Program-made: the position numbers and the translations under genes
Source: Poa pratensis
Lineage: Eukaryota; Streptophyta; Magnoliopsida; Poales; Poaceae
DNA length: 64,000 bases
NCBI GenBank assembly: GCA_947311845.1
Contig: CAMZMU010000034.1
Location: forward strand, 83,444,079-83,508,078
Direction: 5' to 3'
In this document: positions 58,066-64,000 of the stretch, piece after piece
Position numbering within the stretch: position 1 is the first letter of the stretch
Layout: every line of letters starts with the position of its first letter
The notes under the pieces: model-generated
What the model saw: only the letters and a program-made list of their open reading frames with translations
What the model was told of the DNA's origin: nothing
Databases searched by the model: none

Positions 58066-61000
58066 TTGGTTTTGCGACTGTTATAAATTATAGCTATACA
58101 GACTAAAATAAACCCGTATGTGAAATTTATGTGGACAAAGATGGGATTCTATGTTGTTAATATCATTGATTTGCAATAATTTAATTACAGTTTATCTCAT
58201 GTTTTAATTGTGATATCAATTCAAACTTTGATGTATACTTTAAAAAAAAAAAAAAAAATTATCAATCTTATGTACATGTTAGCTGGAAAAAAGAGTTAAG
58301 TAATAAAGTACCCTCAAGTCACTCCTATCCAACATAATTTATGTTGGATAGCCTAGGCAGAATAAAATAGCATTTGAAGTAAACAGGAAGGTAAATAGTA
58401 GTAGATCAACTATTTTCTGTAGCAGTGTTAGTGTATTTGAACATAATACCTCTGATCTGAATCTCCACATAGCAAACCAAATGTTGCAGATTCTTATCTG
58501 ACACATTACAAAAGGGAGCAAATATCAACTCAAAATACTAACGTAAGAGACTATTCAATGAAATAATAAAATTAGCTCGAAGCATCAAGTAAAAGAAATT
58601 AAGAATTAGGAGATCAGGGATATCCTGAAGCTAGTGCGCTGAATATTTAATGCCTAATACCTTAACTTACACTGATAATTTAATTAGTGCTAACAACATA
58701 TGATCAGATTATAAGGCAAAAGAGGATGGTAAATCTCTACAACATCTAAGCTCCCTGGGATTGGAGCCTTGTGGTTCATCCACGTTTTGGGCCCACAGGT
58801 CAGTGACTCGTTTGGATAGATCGTTCTCAGCTGTTGCGTGTACCCGTCGCTGCGCGTGGGCCAGGTTTGTTTGGGCCCAGACGTCGCTGTGAGGGCGTGC
58901 GCGTGTGTGGGTGGTTTAAATGTGACTTTTGTCTGCGCGCGTGGCCAGGTCGGTTCGACGCTCGGTGGAGACGCGTGGTGGATTGGGGTACAGATGTTGC
59001 TCTCTTCTTCCTCCCGCGGTTGGACGGCAGATGGATTCTTTATTTCGCGTGGAGTTGAAATAGATTTGGTTGCTTCTCGTGCGTCTGGCCGTCGGTGGTT
59101 TTGGGTCTGCATCTTGGTGGTGGCTGGATCTATTTTTCTGTGTAGTTTCTGTGTTCTTCTTTAGATTTTGCTCATTTTTGTTCTACAGCTCTGGTTTCGT
59201 TGGGATCTGGAGGCTCTTCGGCGTCCTTGGTTCATGGCGGCAATAGGCGCTACGGCGGCGGTGGCTGCGTTTTGCGGGTTATTTTTCACTGTTGCTTTCT
59301 TCTCTTTTATTTCGTTGTGTAGATTTGTTTTTTCTCCATGGTTCGTCGGTGATGCGCCGGCCGTTGTGCATGCGCAGTGATTTGCTGGTGTAGGCGAAGG
59401 TGGGCGATTCATGGTTGGGGCGTGTAGATCTCATCGTTGCCCGGTCTAGGTTTTTTTTGTCGATTCTGATGGCATTTGTGGGGATTTGATTTGTCTACGT
59501 TGTGTTTTATCGCAATGGGTATCCGATCTGGATTTGCAATCTGGTTGTTTGCTTGTGCTTTTGGTGAAGTCGCTTGCTATTTGTCGTTTGTCCTCGCTTC
59601 GCCAGGAATTTCAAAGACCGATTTTTGGCTTTTTTTTTATTGTGTTTTTTCCTCTACCGTCTCTCTCTTTTTGATCTCCTCTATGAGCTTGCTCAAGGCC
59701 TGGGTTCTGAAGTCGCCGGCAAGGAGAAACAAAGCGGCGACATGGTGATGCGCTCTTCGCTCCTCCAGCAAGCTCCTCCTTGACGCTTTGGTTCTTGGTT
59801 CGCTGGCAAGGACACGGGGCGACGGTGTGGTGTGGTGTCCCTGCTACAGCAGACTTTGATTTTAGTTAATTGTTTGTGCTGGTGAATCTCTTTACAGATT
59901 AAGACCTGGAGCTCCTTTCTAACTCGTGTGTCATTCACCGGGTAGGAAGGAGGAGCGCCACCTCAAGGTATGCTTTACGCACTGATGTAACGTCATGAAC
60001 TTCTGAATTTTTGTGAAGTATGCTTTCTGAAGTAGATGAGATCATCAGCTTCTCAAATTATTGTTTGCTTTAAAGATTTTCAACAAAACGATTTTCATTT
60101 TTGCCACAATCCGCAACACAAACATTTATTTTTCGTAGTAGGCTTGGGGGAATTTCCTAGCACTCAGACACTGGTGAGCCGTGCATAACAATGCAGTGCA
60201 AACAAGTCCTCCAGCGGAAGCTCCCACTGCTGACACCAACTATAATCACAGCTGCGGCCGATGGAGGCAGCCAGCGCATAATTTCCTTGGAAGTACTGAT
60301 TGTTTACTCTATATATTTTTTACTATGCGGTGCTAATTGTGGTTTTCTAATTCTCCAGTTGTGGACTGTAAATATCTGAAACAACACCTGCTATTTTGTT
60401 GGGTAAGTAATGGAAAAGAATGTATGCTTGCGTCTTCTGCGCTCATATCTATCTGTTTTATTTAATTGCATGCAACATGGAGGAAAGTCATTGTTCCTTC
60501 TGGAGGAATAGATTCTAGGTTGGTTTGAGAGGGCCAACCTCACATAATTTATGCATATAGTACCAACTAAGAATTGTTAGGGTAGTTTATAATACAAACT
60601 GTTTGCGCTTGACTAAATCTTCATTTAGTATGGTTTACAAATGGTTACTTGCATTCTTACCAGCACGATTGCACAAACCAATTAAAGTTGATGATTTCTT
60701 CTAACGCCTCGATGTACATTACAAACACTTTGTACTATTTCAAATGCCCTAGCTTAAGCCTTTACTGAGAAAATATTTAGCATAGCGTGATCTTACTTTT
60801 TACATGTCTTACATATCATTTCAATAGTTTTTTCCTTCTGGTAAAACAAATATAGTTTAAGGCCTCTAGGTCAATTTAAATGCCAAATGCCCTACTTTAA
60901 ATTCATCCATGACAACCTGTTGCCTTCTCTCGTTTCTTTTGCATTAAATTGTGTTCTTCTCTCAGATAGGTTGCGAAGATTTGCATCTGATGTTCGGCGC

Positions 61001-64000
61001 CGGCATCATGCCATCAGTATACGTCAGATTGTTGATTTATCCCATCTCCCAGTTCTAATTACCACTCCGGTTAGATATAGGATGCCAATCTTAAATGAGC
61101 ACTAGCTATTGTTGGTGATCTCACTCAGTTTTCTCTTACCACATAATTTATTGCCCGATCTCACGAAAATATACAGTGATGTGATGGTTTGTTGTCGTCA
61201 TTAGTAGATAAATAAGAGTATTTGATTTTCTCCTCTGTAAGTATCCTTGTCTGAATCTTGCAATGGAGACAAATGTTTGAACGGTGTGGGGTGTGCCTAC
61301 CAAAAGACATATTGTCTTTTGATCCTCCAAGAGTAAGCCAGTGGCTAAGAAACTTTTATTCGTTTCTCAGTTTACCATGTGCTGTTTAATTTGTTAGGGC
61401 TCATTTCTTGATGGTTACTTTAATTTGTGGGACTAAAAAAATGAAATTCTTTTTGTTCCTAGCTTCTTAACTACTTCTGTTTTGTTGTGGTCTTTAGTTG
61501 CTTATTCCTGTTGCATTACTATAACAGACAAAGCGGGTTTGGTGACAACAAAATATCCTTAGGTGCATTATTACTGCAACAGTCATCTGTCATTATTCAT
61601 GAATTACTCTATATAGTATGTGTGTGTTGATGCTACAATGGGTTTTCATGCAGAGTGTGTTGATGCATATTATGGAAATATACTTGATAAGTGGCATGCT
61701 TGTTCATATGCAATTATAACAACATATATTTTGTCAATTAGTTTTTTTTTGTTAAAACATCATTTGCATTATTTGCTACCTTTTGTATTTGTCTGCTACG
61801 TAATATCACCGTTCCTTGTTTTTTTTTGGTATATTCCAGTTTTCCAATTCCATTGTATCATCTCTTCCGTCATTTCCTTCAGGTACATGAGTATTCCTTT
61901 ATTCCCTTTTGTCGATATTGGCTATTAGTTTTGGCTCTAGGGATCACCACGCCATTTATTTCGATTAGTTCTCACTTAAGTTTGATTAAAATTTAGCTTC
62001 TCAGTTTACTACATTTTTTCGTGGTGACAGACTTTTAGTTGTTTGTTTCTCTGCTTGCTCGGTAGAAACATGCTACGAGATAGGATAGGGAGTATCATTG
62101 ATTTCAGGTGAAATCAATTGGATGTTATCATTTCCTTATATGTTTAGATTTGGCCTTTCTGTTCTCTGCATTTTTTCTATCTATCTTAGCAAGAGATGTT
62201 CAAATACGACACAATTTAGCTAGCATGTGTGGGTGCTTTCACTTCTGTTATTGGCTGCCCAATTCCGAATGATTGTTTTGAGACAGATTATATGCTACCA
62301 TATGGAGCATTCGCATGAGTTCTAGATTTTCTCTATTCTCTCCTACCTCGAGATACACATGATTTCATTTTAAATTTGTGTTCTTGCAAATTGTATTTTT
62401 ATTATGATGCACATTCTATCAGCCCTCAATTAAAAATCCAAACACGGTGGTAATGGTGCGAGAAACATATTCATGTGTGCTTTGTCATAACATCCATTTG
62501 TTTTTGAGGATATTGAGAGATTTTTCTTGTATTAAGATTTATACGTCAGTGGTTACCGAATGGTATCAAATGTAAATACATCTGTTGTACCAGAATAACA
62601 AGATAATACTCCAACTTCACATTGTCATATTTATGTTGACGATCAATGCATTTTGTGGATTACGTTACTATCTTTTTTTATTTTGAAAATTTATTCCAAC
62701 GCTCAACCATGTGATTTTCTTGCTGCAGGATTAGTTTTACAAAAGAAAAGGTGGTATATTGTGATGACCCTGGTTGAAATAATATCACATGGTATACGAG
62801 TAAAATTACAAGATACTTATGTGTTTGCGTTTCTATTTACGTCTAAGATATGTGTTTGCTTTTTTTTTGCAACTCACAGATATCATATACTACCTCTTCT
62901 TACACTTATATTGGTATTCGATAGTTTTGTCTACTGAGCTGTGCCTGTAAATCATCAGATGTTGGAAGTGTTCTACAAACATTATGTTATTTACCTTTCC
63001 TTCTCAAGAAGATTTTGCGTGTGTGTACCATAAGCAAGCAGTATTACCTGGAACAACCCATGCATAAACTTGGTCTTGATATGCATACTGCAAAGCACAC
63101 AAAGATCACTTAGCTTGCCCAACACACGATATTGTACCATTTTTTCGATGTATTAAGTCATTGTTAGCAAGTCTCCCCCATAAATGTTCTTATGGTTTTT
63201 CAATTCCCATCCAAACATTCATTTTCTCTCGGTTATAATGGAGCGGGCGCAGCAACGCGCGCCCTTCCCTTCTAGTACTAGTACATATCTGAGGCCGATG
63301 GGAAAGAAATCTTCGGACCACTCCAACACCGTCGATATCGTCTCCATCAAACGGCCTCGATTTGCTCTTTTTTTCCAACGTTGACCCACGGCACAAAATC
63401 CTGGTGGAGCCGGTTAGCTATCAAAAATCCCCCAAATCACTCCCCCATAATAGTCGACAACGCGTCCTCACCGCCATCGCAGGCGATCTGCTCGCCGTCG
63501 TTGTGCGCCGCCCCCGACCTGCTCGCCTGCTTTGGTCTCCCCGTCGCCTCCGCGACCTGCTCGTCCACCTGTCTCCATCTGGTCCGGCGAGCTTCACCGG
63601 CGCACACGCATGAAGCTCCGCCGCGGGGAGGTGTTGCCGGGCTGCAATGACCGACCGCAGTTTGTGCCAGAGGCGGATTTCCGGCAGGTTCATCGTGCTT
63701 CTCCCCCAAATCGATCTGCTGCTCGCTGCCTCTGCTGCATGCATCTCCATCCGTATATTACCCTCCCCGCTTGAGTTGTTCTCTAAAATAGCCACATGAT
63801 TTCTAGTCTTTTAATATTCTATCCTTCAGTATTTTTGGTGACGTAACGTGATGCAAATTCTTGTGCTAGAATTAGTAATTTTCCTGCAAATTTAAAGATT
63901 GAATCTGAATGTTTGTTCCAATTGATATGCAAAAATATTATATTCAATAGAATGATACTGCTAGGCCGTAGAGTTATGTGAATAGAATGGTTTCGGTGGC
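58066..64000. other. AT-rich terminal region without a recognised gene
   Basis: 58066-58780: low-complexity AT-rich DNA with an A run near 58245. 58780-59960: GC-richer with many short open frames and no family match. 59960-63180: AT-rich, with short peptides that look like chance. 63180-63780: a GC-rich block with overlapping frames on both strands, which might be a first exon or transposon end running out of the window. No gene is supported. Confidence 0.4.

Overview
This is nuclear DNA from a grass, almost certainly Triticeae (wheat, Aegilops or barley type). The evidence is three Stowaway MITEs with the CTCCCTCCG-type end, two Au-type tRNA-derived SINEs, several 1.4-2.3 kb TG...CA LTR elements with 5-bp target duplications, plant LINEs carrying an RNase H domain, a CACTA element, and genes with GT-AG introns. 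Three protein-coding genes are supported. The rest is mobile DNA or unassigned intergenic sequence. No rRNA, tRNA or CRISPR locus was seen.

Layout. 1-10.6 kb: a nested block on the minus strand. A nearly full LINE (LINE-1) is split by a solo LTR (3867-6989, TSD CTATC), which is itself split by a second solo LTR (4173-5760, TSD CCCAC). LINE-1 abuts an older LINE-2 fragment, which is split by another copy of the inner LTR family in opposite orientation (8636-10080, TSD AACAC). 10.6-13.2 kb: unassigned sequence, a TAACGAG-rich repeat and an Au-type SINE. 13.58-35.81 kb (+): a class XI myosin gene of about 38 exons encoding about 1,500 residues. Its middle is present twice (19191-25673 and 25687-32188) around a 13-N gap, and neither copy alone is open, so this looks like an unmerged assembly overlap. 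36.62-38.76 kb (-) and 54.81-57.01 kb (+): two paralogous RIPK-like receptor-like cytoplasmic kinases (RLCK-VII), head to head.

38.9-54.5 kb between the kinases is a transposon island: Stowaways, a GC-rich element with short inverted ends, a 968-bp CACTA element (TSD TTG), decayed LINE fragments, a 2.26-kb LTR-like element (TSD CCATC) and a 219-bp hAT-like element (TSD CTGCTAAG) in LINE-3, and a second Au-type SINE with a 17-bp TSD. 57.0-64.0 kb holds the kinase B 3' region, a segment shared with 43.99-44.38 kb, a possible Helitron terminus and AT-rich DNA with no recognisable gene.

Gene roles. By family knowledge, myosin XI is an actin-based motor for organelle transport and cytoplasmic streaming, and RIPK-like RLCKs relay signals below surface immune receptors. 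The myosin and the kinases have no evident functional link; they are neighbours. Both kinase copies carry single-base losses in G-rich stretches, and kinase B also has a hAT-like insertion in its last exon, so their coding status depends on sequence accuracy. I found no convincing new biological system; the most consequential observations are the false duplication at the N gap and the parallel lesions of the kinase pair.
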